DNA of 64,000 nucleotides from Pseudomonas brassicacearum (GCF_009601685.2 NZ_CP045701.2:124001-188000); one strand, 5' to 3'. Positions 1-8,363 are shown, counted from the first letter of the stretch. Numbers and translations are program-made. The notes: a model not told the origin generated them from the sequence alone.

Positions 1-58
1 CAGCCTGCTTCTGGCCGACAGCTGACTATCGGAGCGTGTTGTTATCGATCCAAAGCAT

Positions 59-499
59 TCACACTCCACGTCTGCGCAGGTGCCCCCTTCCGGTTTTTCT
101 CTTGATATTCCCCTTCCCGACAGCGTTCAACAATTTCTGGAACGTTGAGCATTCAATGTGACGAGCAGCAGGGCAGCACGCTACTCGACGAAGCTCGTCG
201 CGTATGACGCTGAGTCGCTCGATAGTGCGGTCCAGTTCGTCTGCCTTTTCGTTAAGCCGCTGACGATCAATGTCAGGCTGCCCCTCTGCGTCCAGCATGG
301 CGAGGAGATCGTCTAGTGAAAGCTCTGCCGATTGCCCGAGCGCGATCAAGGACAAACGCTGGAGTACATCGGCACGAAACACGCGAATCAGGCCACGACG
401 ACCGATTGAACTGATAAGACCTTTCTCTTCGTAGTAGCGCAGCGTTGAAGCCGGTAGACCGGAACGTCGTGCCACCTCACCAATATCCAGCTCTTTCAT
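59..499 (-). CDS. MerR-family transcriptional regulator
   Basis: A 146-residue cytoplasmic DNA-binding regulator. The N-terminus carries the MerR winged helix-turn-helix with the hallmark RYYEEKGLI at residues 21-29, followed by a dimerisation helix around residues 80-105. The C-terminal effector region has C108, C109, H114 and C117; this is not the CxxCxC cluster of SoxR, so an iron-sulfur sensor is not supported, though thiol or metal sensing is possible. The frame stays open upstream, but the ATG at 499 is chosen because the HTH begins there. It is divergent from the DUF2938 gene, with a MerR-type promoter between them that it probably controls. The effector is unknown. Confidence 0.85.
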   Translation of the reverse strand: MKELDIGEVARRSGLPASTLRYYEEKGLISSIGRRGLIRVFRADVLQRLSLIALGQSAELSLDDLLAMLDAEGQPDIDRQRLNEKADELDRTIERLSVIRDELRRVACCPAARHIECSTFQKLLNAVGKGNIKRKTGRGHLRRRGV

Positions 500-501
500 G
501 C

Positions 502-532
502 TTGACCTCAAGTCGACTTGAACTTGCAGACT
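502..532 (+). promoter_or_regulatory. MerR-type promoter/operator with SoxR-box-like dyad
   Basis: A -35 element TTGACC (502-507) and a -10-like CAGACT (527-532) are separated by a 19-bp spacer, the over-long spacing typical of MerR-activated promoters. A perfect 14-bp palindrome (TCAAGTCGACTTGA, 508-521) sits in the spacer. It resembles the core of the SoxR box. It would drive the DUF2938 gene and could autoregulate the merR-like gene. Confidence 0.7.
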
Positions 533-578
533 GCTCGGATCAAACCGCCAAAACAGGCTCAAGGCAAGGAGCAATACC

Positions 579-1094
579 ATGGGAATAGCCGAGACCGCAC
601 TGCGCATTCTGTTTGTTGGAATGGGGGCCACGCTGATTATGGACGTGTCGGGTTTTGTTCAAGCACGAGTGTTTGGTCTAGCGTCGTTTGACTATGGCTT
701 GGTTGGTCGCTGGCTGGGTCACATGTTGCAAGGACGGTTTCGTCATGCCTCGATCATGGCGGCGCCTCCTATCAGGAATGAACGTCTGATGGGGTGGGTA
801 TTCCATTACATCACGGGTATCGTCTTCGCGATGGTGCTGATCGGTGCGAAAGGGCCTGCGTGGATCTGCAACCCCACGCTAGTACCTGCGCTGGTGATGG
901 GGTTGTTCAGTGTGATTGCGCCTTTTTTCATCATGCAGCCCGCGCTCGGCTTCGGCGTTGCCGGTTCGAAGACAGGGGCACCTAGCGTGGCAAGGCGCAG
1001 GAGCGTCACTGCGCATCTGACGTTTGGACTGGGACTTTTTGTGGCGGCATCGCTGTTGATGATGCTCTTTCCAACATCGTTCTGCCTAAGTTGA
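579..1094 (+). CDS. DUF2938 family membrane protein
   Basis: A 171-residue inner-membrane protein of the DUF2938 family, function unknown. Hydrophobic segments lie near residues 5-22, 72-90, 98-128 and 145-165, consistent with about four membrane helices. Good translation signals: an AAGGA-type site at 566-570, nine bases before the ATG. It is divergent from the MerR-type regulator and preceded by a promoter with a 19-bp spacer, so it is probably the regulated target. The gene ends before a strong terminator at about 1159. Family assignment is by recognition of the overall sequence; no catalytic motif is visible. Confidence 0.75.
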   Translation: MGIAETALRILFVGMGATLIMDVSGFVQARVFGLASFDYGLVGRWLGHMLQGRFRHASIMAAPPIRNERLMGWVFHYITGIVFAMVLIGAKGPAWICNPTLVPALVMGLFSVIAPFFIMQPALGFGVAGSKTGAPSVARRRSVTAHLTFGLGLFVAASLLMMLFPTSFCLS

Positions 1095-1158
1095 GTGCTT
1101 TTGGTACAGCGCTAGTGCCTGCCTTTGGCCGTTTTCGGTCATTCTCGGAGGCGGAGGT

Positions 1159-1190
1159 AAAAAACCCGGCATAGAGCGCCGGGTTTTTTC
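1159..1190. terminator. Bidirectional intrinsic terminator
   Basis: An A-run followed by AAACCCGGC, loop ATAGAGC, GCCGGGTTTTTT. It can terminate the DUF2938 gene on the plus strand and the DUF6124 gene on the minus strand. Confidence 0.85.
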
Positions 1191-1206
1191 ATTGGCAAAC
1201 GGTTAC

Positions 1207-1569
1207 CTACTGCCGCGGCTCCACGTTATCCAACACCCGATTCGCCAATAACGAACTCAGTTCAATCAACTGCTGAATCCCCTGCGCCACATGACGTCTC
1301 GATCCTTCCAGATCAAACGCCAGGTCACTCACCATCGCATCAGCCGAAGCCAGCGTCTCGCTGAGGTTGGCAAGCAAACATTCGTTATCGAGGCCTTTCA
1401 CGACGGCGTACAGCTGCCCTGGTTTGGGGGCGTCTTTGGATTTATCCGGTTTCGGTAGCAAGTAGTGATCGAGCACCCGTTTGGTGGTTTCGTCTTGCTG
1501 CTTGGCTTTGGATTTTGCCGATGTAGGGGTGGAACCTGCCTCTGGCGGATTCGGAGTTATTTTGAACAT
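1207..1569 (-). CDS. DUF6124 family small protein
   Basis: A 120-residue protein beginning MFKITPNPPE, the characteristic start of the Pseudomonas DUF6124 family. It is hydrophilic, with a Lys-rich stretch at about residues 19-50 and a C-terminal amphipathic helical half. No signal peptide or membrane helix is seen. The frame extends far upstream, but the ATG at 1569 has an AGGATC ribosome binding site about nine bases before it and matches family starts. The gene follows a long structured leader (1571-1786) with segments complementary to the binding site, suggesting RNA-level control. Function is unknown. Confidence 0.8.
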   Translation of the reverse strand: MFKITPNPPEAGSTPTSAKSKAKQQDETTKRVLDHYLLPKPDKSKDAPKPGQLYAVVKGLDNECLLANLSETLASADAMVSDLAFDLEGSRRHVAQGIQQLIELSSLLANRVLDNVEPRQ

Positions 1570-1570
1570 T

Positions 1571-1786
1571 GGTGTGATCCTCATAATGGGCCGCACCATC
1601 TCGCTACTAAACGAAAGGGTGGCGGCTGTGCGCAAGTTAGTAGACCGGTGAATCACACCAAAACCGGCGCGCCCGAAGGCGCCATGCGCACAGCCACCAT
1701 CAAGAACAGGCAAGTGCCTGACTGATGAGACTTGTACAACCGAGGTGTGAACCGGGCTACTAAACCCGACCACTGATGGGCAGTGG
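1571..1786 (-). promoter_or_regulatory. Structured 5' leader of the DUF6124 gene (putative cis-regulatory RNA)
   Basis: Read on the minus strand, this gene-free stretch contains several hairpins. There is an 11-bp stem (1624-1634 with 1685-1695). It encloses a GCGCC-UUCG-GGCGC hairpin (1669-1682) and a CCGGU/ACCGG hairpin (1645-1667) whose loop carries GGUGUGAU. That loop is complementary to AUCACACC beside the ribosome binding site (1571-1580). CUACUAA (1637-1643) can pair with UUAGUAG at 1604-1610 or with the copy at 1758-1764. Further upstream are a hairpin presenting UUUAGUAG (1753-1768) and a CCACTG/CAGTGG hairpin (1770-1786). The pattern implies alternative pairings. No named RNA family was recognised with certainty. 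Confidence 0.6.
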
Positions 1787-2137
1787 CAGGAAGACAATAG
1801 AACCCAGGAACAAGGCGCACAAGCGGGCGGATTCTGGCGTAGTTGTAGGCAAAGGCGCAAGGATGCGTAGCTTGATAGAGGGGTGTAGGTGGGAGCTGTA
1901 GGAGGGAGTCTTTTTGGCGCTGCGGGCGGCTTGTTCCGCTCCGGAGCCGGGGCTAGATCGCGATAGCGGTCCAACTCCCAACCGGTCAATCACCGACCCA
2001 CTTCCTGAACGCCTCGACGCCCAACCGGCCCACGAATGCCTGCCTGATGGCGCGAACCAGCTTCTATGCTTGTATACAGCGCCAACCCCCGCTGGGGTTT
2101 TCCCATGTTTCGTTAGCGAGCCTCCAAGCCCTTGTGT
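1787..2137. other. Gene-free stretch upstream of the DUF6124 leader and the DUF2459 gene
   Basis: No coding region is supported here. It must contain the promoter for the minus-strand DUF6124 transcript and that for the plus-strand DUF2459 gene. A short hairpin AACCCC-CGCT-GGGGTT lies at about 2085-2100. Long antisense frames cross it but lack start signals and family similarity. Confidence 0.5.
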
Positions 2138-2788
2138 ATGCGCATTGTAGTGCTGGCCCTGGTCCTCACGCTGTTCGGCTGCGCTACCGCGTCGGACCCG
2201 CCGAGGGGCGAGGGTGGCGATAGGCGGTCCTTCTATGTGGTGGATCATGGCCTGCATACCGGGTTGGTAATTGCGCGCCCCGATCTGCTTCAGGTGCTTC
2301 CCGCACTGGCTGAAGAATTCAGCGACGGCGACTTCGTTGAGTTCGGCTGGGGTGACGAGGATTTCTACCGAGCCCCACAGGCCACCTTGAGCCTGGCCCT
2401 GCGAGCCTTGTTCGGGTCGACGGCAACCGTGCTGCATGCGGTCAAGATTGACGGGGACCCCAGGCGGCGCTTCGCCGCAAGCGAGGTCATCGAGGTGCGG
2501 GTGACGGAGGACGGCTACCGACGACTGCTCGCGTTCGTGGCCGGGACCTTCACCCATTCGGCGACGGGCACCTTGGTGGTGCTCGGGCCTGGCCTGTATG
2601 GAGAGAGCCGGTTCTACCAGGCCGAGGGTCGCTATTCGCTGTTTTATACCTGCAATACCTGGGTCGCAGAGGCGCTGGCCGCGAGCAACTGTCCAATGTC
2701 GCCTGCCGCGGTGATTACAGCGGGGAACGTCATGTCGCAGTTGCGCCGGGCGACAGCGGTCGGTGCATCCTGCCTGGCTACCCGCTAA
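2138..2788 (+). CDS. DUF2459 family lipoprotein
   Basis: A 216-residue protein that begins with a lipoprotein signal peptide ending LTLFGC, placing the lipidated Cys at residue 15; it is expected to be anchored in the cell envelope. The mature part fits the DUF2459 family, with conserved-looking VVDHGLHTGL and FGWGDEDFY segments. The His, Asp and late Cys (YTCNTW) resemble residues kept in papain-like folds, but a catalytic role is inference. The ATG at 2138 is preferred over an in-frame TTG two codons earlier; the ribosome binding site is weak either way. Function is unknown. Confidence 0.7.
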   Translation: MRIVVLALVLTLFGCATASDPPRGEGGDRRSFYVVDHGLHTGLVIARPDLLQVLPALAEEFSDGDFVEFGWGDEDFYRAPQATLSLALRALFGSTATVLHAVKIDGDPRRRFAASEVIEVRVTEDGYRRLLAFVAGTFTHSATGTLVVLGPGLYGESRFYQAEGRYSLFYTCNTWVAEALAASNCPMSPAAVITAGNVMSQLRRATAVGASCLATR

Positions 2789-2979
2789 CCCGTGCCTGAC
2801 GGCGGTGTATTCCAGTGATGCTGACATCCAGTTTCAGTGAGTGTGACCCACCCAAAATCACGCGAAAAGTCTGCTAGCCTCATTGTGATATTGGATCCCC
2901 GGAATGGATCGCTCAGCTTCAGCCAGAGTCATCGCGTCGAGTGTTGGCTATAGCACCACGGCAGATAGAAGAGGTTCAA

Positions 2980-3972
2980 ATGTCCAACGAATACTCGGTC
3001 TATCGCCGAAACGGGACCTACTACGTTCGCGACTTGAAAGGTAACCGCTGGACCGTGCAGCAAAGGTACGGAACCAGAGACCTTAGCGATGGCTCGCCCA
3101 TCGATCCGTACGAAGAAATCTTGCTGGAGAATGATCGGTCGATCGTGCGTGTCATTCCCAAGACGGGCCGTGCCCCGACCTACGGACGCTTTTCCAACTA
3201 CAAGAATGCCTCACCGGGAAAAATTACCAAACGCAGGTTTCGAGCCGTCAATCACGGGCTGATGAACTTCGTGCTGCTGCAAGGTTCATGGGCTTGGTTT
3301 GTGCCCTACGAGGGCAAGAAACAACCGCCGGTGCACGATCTGATGCATGGCTTCGTCGGTAAACGCATACACACTAAAAAAATGAAAGCTGCGACATTGG
3401 CAGAAGTGGGCGAGGAACTGTCTGCAACGCAGTACGCTCGCAAGGGGGGCACGCTCACCTTCAACAAGGGGCATTCGGCAATTCGGTACGACTGGTGCCA
3501 TTTGGTCGGTCATGGGCTGCTGGGTAAAGACATTGCGGACAACATCGTAGCGGCAACCACTTTCCAAAATTCTGAACAGCTGATTCTCGAGACCGTCCTG
3601 CATGACTACCGGATGGAGGGAATGATGTTGAAAGTCGAAGCGAAACTAGCCTACGGCTGGAAACACCTGGCGGAGTCCATCTGGTTCAGGGTCATGCTGA
3701 ATGGCGACACCATCTACTCACGAACCATGGATGCAAGACGGGCCACCAAGCCAGACTTCAACGAGTACACCGAAGTCTCGACGGATATGCGGCGTCAACT
3801 GAACCGTGGGCTCAAAAAGCATTACTCGGGCGACGACATGACCATGGACACCTTCGAGGCCATCGGCAATAAGTTGGGGATCGTTGACCCTTCACAATCC
3901 ACCGGTCTCTGGAAGTCTCTTATGGAGACACTTCGCGGAGAGGACGAACTGGCTGCGGACTTGATGGACTGA
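2980..3972 (+). CDS. Hypothetical protein with a putative nuclease-like His motif
   Basis: A 330-residue protein without signal peptide or membrane helices. Its centre holds YDWCHLVGHG (residues 170-179; H174) followed by N188, N197 and Q200. This spacing resembles the His/Asn metal-binding core of beta-beta-alpha-metal DNA/RNA non-specific endonucleases such as the NucA/EndA group. The N-terminal ~100 residues and the C-terminal ~120 are not recognised. The start is set by AGAAGAGG at 2966-2973, seven bases before the ATG; the earlier in-frame start lacks this. It is followed by a terminator and has no evident partner or immunity gene. The enzymatic role is a hypothesis. Confidence 0.45.
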   Translation: MSNEYSVYRRNGTYYVRDLKGNRWTVQQRYGTRDLSDGSPIDPYEEILLENDRSIVRVIPKTGRAPTYGRFSNYKNASPGKITKRRFRAVNHGLMNFVLLQGSWAWFVPYEGKKQPPVHDLMHGFVGKRIHTKKMKAATLAEVGEELSATQYARKGGTLTFNKGHSAIRYDWCHLVGHGLLGKDIADNIVAATTFQNSEQLILETVLHDYRMEGMMLKVEAKLAYGWKHLAESIWFRVMLNGDTIYSRTMDARRATKPDFNEYTEVSTDMRRQLNRGLKKHYSGDDMTMDTFEAIGNKLGIVDPSQSTGLWKSLMETLRGEDELAADLMD

Positions 3973-4036
3973 ACGTTCGAGGGGTGTGCAACTGGAAAAG
4001 TGAGCTTATTCGTCCGCATCTACGGATAGAAGAACC

Positions 4037-4066
4037 AAAACCCGACGCAAAACGTCGGGTTTTTTC
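4037..4066. terminator. Intrinsic terminator
   Basis: AAAACCCGACG, loop CAAAA, CGTCGGGTTTTTT: a GC stem flanked by A and T runs, downstream of the putative nuclease gene. Confidence 0.85.
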
Positions 4067-4121
4067 GTTGGGAAAAAATACTGTTGTAGGCACATTCAGC
4101 ACTGATGCAAGCTGACCCGCC

Positions 4122-4149
4122 GCTATCGCGAGCAAGCTCGCTCCCACAG
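4122..4149. repeat. Single REP element
   Basis: CGCTATCGCGAGCAAGCTCG followed by CTCCCACA is a solitary Pseudomonas REP palindrome, the same half-site as in the REPINs elsewhere in the window. Confidence 0.8.
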
Positions 4150-4190
4150 TGGGTGTCTGGGCTGACGGTGTTCCTGAAACAACTGGATCG

Positions 4191-4352
4191 GTAGGAGCGG
4201 GTAGGAGCTGGTAGGAGCTGTCGAGTGAAACGAGGCTGCGATCTTGTCCCAGACAATTGAGTCATGAGTGAAAGATCAAAATCAAAAGATCGCAGCCTCG
4301 TTTCACTCGACAGCTCCTACACAGCTCCTACCAGCTTCCACACCGCTCCTAC
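4191..4352. repeat. Large imperfect palindrome, GTAGGAGC/CTGCGATCTT family, with tripled ends
   Basis: The left arm begins with three GTAGGAGC units about ten bases apart, then TCGAGTGAAACGAGGCTGCG. The right arm is the inverse, with CAGCTCCTAC repeated three times in diverged form. The arms are about 60 bp around a short centre. Two related copies lie at 55513 and 63881. It separates the accessory block from the cytochrome oxidase locus. Confidence 0.8.
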
Positions 4353-4387
4353 AGGTGGGGCGAGTCCCCGCTACAAAGGTTGCGCCG

Positions 4388-5023
4388 TTATTTACGCTTG
4401 AGCATCTCCGGCAACTGCGCCACCAACTTCTGGTTATTCAGCGGCGCACGAATAAACCCGCGCTGGGTGCCGTCCGGGCCGATGACGGCGAGGTTGCCGC
4501 TGTGATCGACCGTGTAGTTGGGTTTGCTGGTGTCCGCCGGGATGAACGGAATGCTCACCGCATTGGCGAGTGTTTGCAGGTCTTCCACCGAGGCGGCGGT
4601 CAGGCCGATGAACTGCGGGTCGAAGTAGCCCAGGTACTGCTTGAGTTGCTTGGGCGTGTCGCGGTTCGGGTCGACGCTGACCAGTACGATCTGCAACTTA
4701 TCCACAGCCTCGGGCGGCAGTTCGCTCTTGATCTGGCGCAGTTGGGCGAGGGTGGTCGGGCAGATGTCCGGGCAGAAGGTGTAGCCGAAGAACAGCAGGC
4801 TCCATTTGCCTTTCAACTCGTCCATCGCCACGGGCTGGCCGTCCTGGTCGGTCATCTTCACGTCCGGCAGGTTGCGGCTTTGGGGCAGCAGGATGATGCC
4901 GGCATCGATCAGCGCCGTCGGGTCGCCCTGGCCTTTGCCGGACAGCACCTTGTTGATGGTCAGGCCGAGGATCAGCGCGATCACGGCCACGAGGATGAAG
5001 ACGGTTTTCTGGGTTCGAGTCAT
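4388..5023 (-). CDS. SCO1/SenC/PrrC copper chaperone
   Basis: A 211-residue membrane-anchored thioredoxin-fold protein that delivers copper to the CuA site of cytochrome c oxidase. The N-terminal anchor is at residues 8-26. The copper ligands are visible as C84-PDI-C88 within [11 protein letters not shown] and H174 in TVDHSG. The ATG at 5023 overlaps the cyoE stop (ATGA), showing translational coupling; upstream extension of the frame lies inside cyoE. It is the last gene of the minus-strand cox assembly group. Family identity is firm. Confidence 0.93.
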   Translation of the reverse strand: MTRTQKTVFILVAVIALILGLTINKVLSGKGQGDPTALIDAGIILLPQSRNLPDVKMTDQDGQPVAMDELKGKWSLLFFGYTFCPDICPTTLAQLRQIKSELPPEAVDKLQIVLVSVDPNRDTPKQLKQYLGYFDPQFIGLTAASVEDLQTLANAVSIPFIPADTSKPNYTVDHSGNLAVIGPDGTQRGFIRAPLNNQKLVAQLPEMLKRK

Positions 5024-5919
5024 AGGCTCAACAGTAAGTAGTGATCTACAAGCAGGGCGATGAACAGCAGGAACAAGTACCAGATAGAGTACTTGAAGGT
5101 GTTGATCGCCGCGTGCGGCCGACTGCCACGGTACAACACCACGGCCCATTGCAGAAACCTGGCGCCCAATACGAGCGCGCAGACAAGATAGAGCATGCCG
5201 CTCATATGGATCACGAACGGCATCAGGCTCACCGCCAGCAGCACCAGGGTGTACAGCAGGATGTGGATCTTGGTGTAGTGCTCGCCGTGGGTCACCGGCA
5301 GCATCGGAATGTCAGCCTTGGCGTATTCCTCCTTGCGGTGAATCGCCAGGGCCCAGAAGTGTGGCGGGGTCCAGGCGAAGATGATCAGCACCAGCAAGAG
5401 CGGTTCGGCGCTGACATGACCGGTGGCCGCGACCCAGCCCAGCAACGGTGGTGCCGCGCCGGCGAGGCCGCCGATGACGATGTTCTGCGGCGTCGCCCGT
5501 TTCAGGAAACCGGTGTAGATCACCGCGTAGCCCAGCAGCGAGGCCAAAGTCAGCCAGGCCGTCAGCGGGTTGGTGAACGCCAGCAGTAACGCTTGGCCGG
5601 CCACCGCCAGCGCGAGGGCGAAGGTCAGGGCGGCGGCGGGTGAGATTCGCCCTTCGGCCAATGGCCGTTTGTGGGTGCGGGCCATCACCGCGTCGATGCG
5701 TCGGTCCACCACATGGTTGACCGCCGCCGCGCCGCCGGCACACAGGGCGATGCCCAGGTTGCCGAACACCAAAACTGTCCACGGCACCCCGGCGCGGGTG
5801 GCGAGGAACATGCCGACCAGCGAGGTGATCAGCATCAGCACCACCACTTTGGGCTTGGTCAGCTCCAGGTAATCGCGCCAGATCGCTTGGCTGTGGCGTT
5901 CACCGGTCAAGGTTGCCAT
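5020..5919 (-). CDS. cyoE: Protoheme IX farnesyltransferase (heme O synthase)
   Basis: A 299-residue polytopic UbiA-superfamily enzyme that converts heme B to heme O, the precursor of heme A. The first aspartate-rich motif is N68-x3-D72-x3-D76, preceded by the conserved TKPKV at 21-25; about nine hydrophobic helices follow. It overlaps ctaA upstream by 13 bp and sco1 downstream by 4 bp, so the three are probably translated from one mRNA. Sitting in an aa3 oxidase locus, it would supply CtaA. Also named ctaB. Confidence 0.95.
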   Translation of the reverse strand: MATLTGERHSQAIWRDYLELTKPKVVVLMLITSLVGMFLATRAGVPWTVLVFGNLGIALCAGGAAAVNHVVDRRIDAVMARTHKRPLAEGRISPAAALTFALALAVAGQALLLAFTNPLTAWLTLASLLGYAVIYTGFLKRATPQNIVIGGLAGAAPPLLGWVAATGHVSAEPLLLVLIIFAWTPPHFWALAIHRKEEYAKADIPMLPVTHGEHYTKIHILLYTLVLLAVSLMPFVIHMSGMLYLVCALVLGARFLQWAVVLYRGSRPHAAINTFKYSIWYLFLLFIALLVDHYLLLSL

Positions 5920-6986
5920 GGCATCTCTCCTTTTATTGTTATGGGGCTGACGCCGTGTTTAGGCGGGTTGAACCGCCAGCGCAGCGGGACTTGATGCTTG
6001 ACCCGCACCAGGCTGGTACGGGCGTGATAGTTGACCAGCACCAGGGTCAGCAACAGTGCGGCGCCCCCGGCGTTGTGGGCGACGGCCACCGGCAGTGGCA
6101 GATGGAACAGCACGTTGCTGATGCCCAGGGTGATCTGCGCCGCGAGTGCGGCCAGCACCAGCCCGGCCAGCCGGGTCATGCCGACGGTTTTCAACTGCCA
6201 GGCCAGCCCCAGCAACACCACGGTCACCAGCAAGGCGCCGATGCGGTGGGTCAGGTGGATGGCGGTGCGGGCGTCGCTGTCCAGTTGCCCGCCCAGGTAG
6301 TTGGGGCCGATGTGCTGGGTCAGGTGGAAGCCGTTGGCAAAATCGGCCGGCGGTAGCCACTGGCCGTGGCAGGTGGGGAAGTCGATGCAGGCCACGGCGG
6401 CGTAGTTGGAGCTGACCCAACCGCCCAGGGCGATCTGGCCGATCACCAGCAGCAGCCCGGCCGTGGCCCAATGTTGCAGGCGCTTGGGCACGGTCAGCGC
6501 CGGCAGCACGCCGGACAAGCGCAAGGTGAGCAGAAACAGCAGGCTCAACGTCGCGAAGCCGCCGAGCAAATGCCCGGTGACCACTTGTGGCCAGAGCTTG
6601 AGGGTTACGGTCCACATGCCGAACGCCGCTTGCGCGAAGACCACGGCCAGTAGGAACAGCGGCAACTTCACAGGTTGGCCGGGGCGGCGACGGTTCATCC
6701 AGGCCCGGGCGGCCAGCACGGTAATCAACAGCCCCAGGGTCCCGGCAAAGTAGCGATGGACCATCTCATTCCAGCCTTTGTGGGCCTCCACCGGGGCGTC
6801 GGGAAAGTGCAGTTCGGCATGGGCCAGTTGGGCTTCGCTCTTGGGCACGCTGATAAAACCGTAGCAGCCGGGCCAGTCCGGGCAGCCGAGGCCGGCGTGG
6901 GTGAGCCGGGTGTAGGCGCCCAGCAGGACGACGATCAGTGCCAGCAGCGTGGCAAACAGCGCGAGGCGAAATCCAGGTTTGGCCAT
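5907..6986 (-). CDS. ctaA: Heme A synthase, COX15/CtaA family
   Basis: A 359-residue membrane enzyme oxidising heme O to heme A. The N-terminus shows the family pattern [21 protein letters not shown] (residues about 24-44) and conserved histidines in later helices ([15 protein letters not shown]) that would bind heme. About eight membrane segments are expected. It lies 10 bp downstream of the CxxxC membrane protein gene and overlaps cyoE. Product and role follow from family and context. Confidence 0.93.
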   Translation of the reverse strand: MAKPGFRLALFATLLALIVVLLGAYTRLTHAGLGCPDWPGCYGFISVPKSEAQLAHAELHFPDAPVEAHKGWNEMVHRYFAGTLGLLITVLAARAWMNRRRPGQPVKLPLFLLAVVFAQAAFGMWTVTLKLWPQVVTGHLLGGFATLSLLFLLTLRLSGVLPALTVPKRLQHWATAGLLLVIGQIALGGWVSSNYAAVACIDFPTCHGQWLPPADFANGFHLTQHIGPNYLGGQLDSDARTAIHLTHRIGALLVTVVLLGLAWQLKTVGMTRLAGLVLAALAAQITLGISNVLFHLPLPVAVAHNAGGAALLLTLVLVNYHARTSLVRVKHQVPLRWRFNPPKHGVSPITIKGEMPWQP

Positions 6987-6996
6987 GTCGATGCCC

Positions 6997-7590
6997 TCAT
7001 CCGATGTTCGACAGTTTCAGCAAGTGGCGCAGGTCGTTGAGCAGGTCCTTGCCCTTGACCCGGGCGTCGTAGCGCAGCACCAGGTTGCTGTGGGGATCGA
7101 TGATCCACAGCTGGGCGCCGCCGGAGCCTTGGGCGCCTTTCTGATAGGCCGGCAGGTCCAGTGGGTAGCGTTGCAATTGCGGGTATTCGCGCTGCAGCTG
7201 GGCGTCGTACTCAGCGTCCAGCGGTTGAGCCACGGCCAGGGCATGGCTGGCGCGGGAGGCTTCGCGGCCCAGGCCGATCTGCACCTGCCGGGCCAGGTAC
7301 ACCAGTTGCCGGCAATCCACCGAACATTCCTGCGGTGCGGTGACCAGGATCTGCCAGCGCTGCTCGTCGGCCTGCACGCCAATCTCGGCGCGGGTCTGGC
7401 CGGTGCCGATCAGTTCGCCGTGGTAGCTGCGGCTGTCGGGCACCCAGAACTGGAATTTGTACATGCCGGTGGCCAGGATCATCGGGCCGACCACTCCGAG
7501 CACGATCAGCAGCAATTGCAGGCGTCCCTTGCGACGGTTGGGTGCCATAGGCGCCTCAGACGTGTTGGTTGGATTCATGGTGTTTCCCAT
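6997..7590 (-). CDS. Cytochrome-oxidase-associated membrane protein with CxxxC motif
   Basis: A 197-residue protein with one N-terminal membrane helix (about 24-44) and a periplasmic domain containing C89-SVD-C93. The CxxxC, its distance after a strand (ILVTAP), and the C-terminal DP...LVLRYD segment recall a thioredoxin/SCO fold, although overall similarity to SCO proteins is low. It is the PA0111-type gene kept between surf1 and ctaA in Pseudomonas. The ATG at 7590 is chosen for its AGGGAGA site six bases upstream; it lies inside the end of surf1. A role in CuA or CuB assembly or disulfide handling is inference. Confidence 0.75.
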   Translation of the reverse strand: MGNTMNPTNTSEAPMAPNRRKGRLQLLLIVLGVVGPMILATGMYKFQFWVPDSRSYHGELIGTGQTRAEIGVQADEQRWQILVTAPQECSVDCRQLVYLARQVQIGLGREASRASHALAVAQPLDAEYDAQLQREYPQLQRYPLDLPAYQKGAQGSGGAQLWIIDPHSNLVLRYDARVKGKDLLNDLRHLLKLSNIG

Positions 7591-8293
7591 GGTGTCTCCC
7601 TGCGTTGTGCCATCCGAGATAAAGGAACAGGCCGAACAGTGCCGCCGCCATGGCGAACCACTGCACGGCATAGCCGAGGTGTTTTTCCGGGCCCATGGCG
7701 ACCACCGGCCAATCGGTCCGGTAGGCGCCGGGGCCGCTTTGTTGGCGCAGTTCATAGGCGAAGCCGTTGCGGCCCAGTTCGGCCCAGAGCTTGTCCGGTT
7801 CGATGGTGGTGACCAGTCGTGGCCACGGCGCGCCCGCCGGGTCGGCGTGAAGCTGGAAGGTGGCGCCCGGGGCGACGTAGACCCAGGCCTGGAGGTTCAC
7901 CGGTTGTTGCGGTGTGTTGAAGACCGGCGGGGTGCGCCGGTCGGGCCAGGGCAGCCAGCCGCGATTGACCAGCAGCCACAGCCCGGTGCGGTGGTCGAGA
8001 AAAGGTTGCAGCAACTCGACGCCGACCTTGCCGTCGTGTTGGCGGTTGTCCAGCAGGATGCTGTGCTCGACGTCGAACTGGCCTTGCAGCGTGACCGGTC
8101 GAAAGGCCGGATCGCTGGTGTGCACAAGCTCGGTGCTGTCCATCGGCGGTGCCACGCGGCGCTCGGCGTAATTGTCCATGAGCACACGCTTGTGTTCGCC
8201 CCGGCTCAATTGCCAGAACCCCAGGCACACCATCACGGGCACCAGCACGGCCACCACCAGTGACGGCACGATGCCTGGCCGGAAGTGTTTCAT
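7556..8293 (-). CDS. SURF1-family oxidase assembly protein
   Basis: A 245-residue protein with terminal membrane helices at about residues 9-28 and 210-230 and a periplasmic domain between them, the standard SURF1 architecture. Recognisable segments are GFWQLSRGEHK near the N-terminus and VNRGWLPW mid-protein. SURF1 proteins aid heme A insertion into subunit I. The frame stays open upstream, but the ATG at 8293 starts the first membrane helix. The 3' end overlaps the next gene by 35 bp. It is divergent from a small membrane protein gene. Confidence 0.9.
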   Translation of the reverse strand: MKHFRPGIVPSLVVAVLVPVMVCLGFWQLSRGEHKRVLMDNYAERRVAPPMDSTELVHTSDPAFRPVTLQGQFDVEHSILLDNRQHDGKVGVELLQPFLDHRTGLWLLVNRGWLPWPDRRTPPVFNTPQQPVNLQAWVYVAPGATFQLHADPAGAPWPRLVTTIEPDKLWAELGRNGFAYELRQQSGPGAYRTDWPVVAMGPEKHLGYAVQWFAMAAALFGLFLYLGWHNAGRHHGKHHESNQHV

Positions 8294-8363
8294 GGCGCCG
8301 TCCGAAAGCCGTCGAACGGGATAGCTATACTCACGTGCATCGCGTCCCCCCGGAGTGTCCCTA

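Noticed and set aside
108-499. SoxR identity for the MerR regulator
   Set aside because: The C-terminal cysteines (CC...C) do not fit the CxxCxCxxxxxC [2Fe-2S] cluster motif.
1760-2827. A 355-codon minus-strand frame crossing the DUF2459 gene and the leader region
   Set aside because: Arg/Gly/His-rich shadow without signals; the plus-strand gene has a lipobox and family match.
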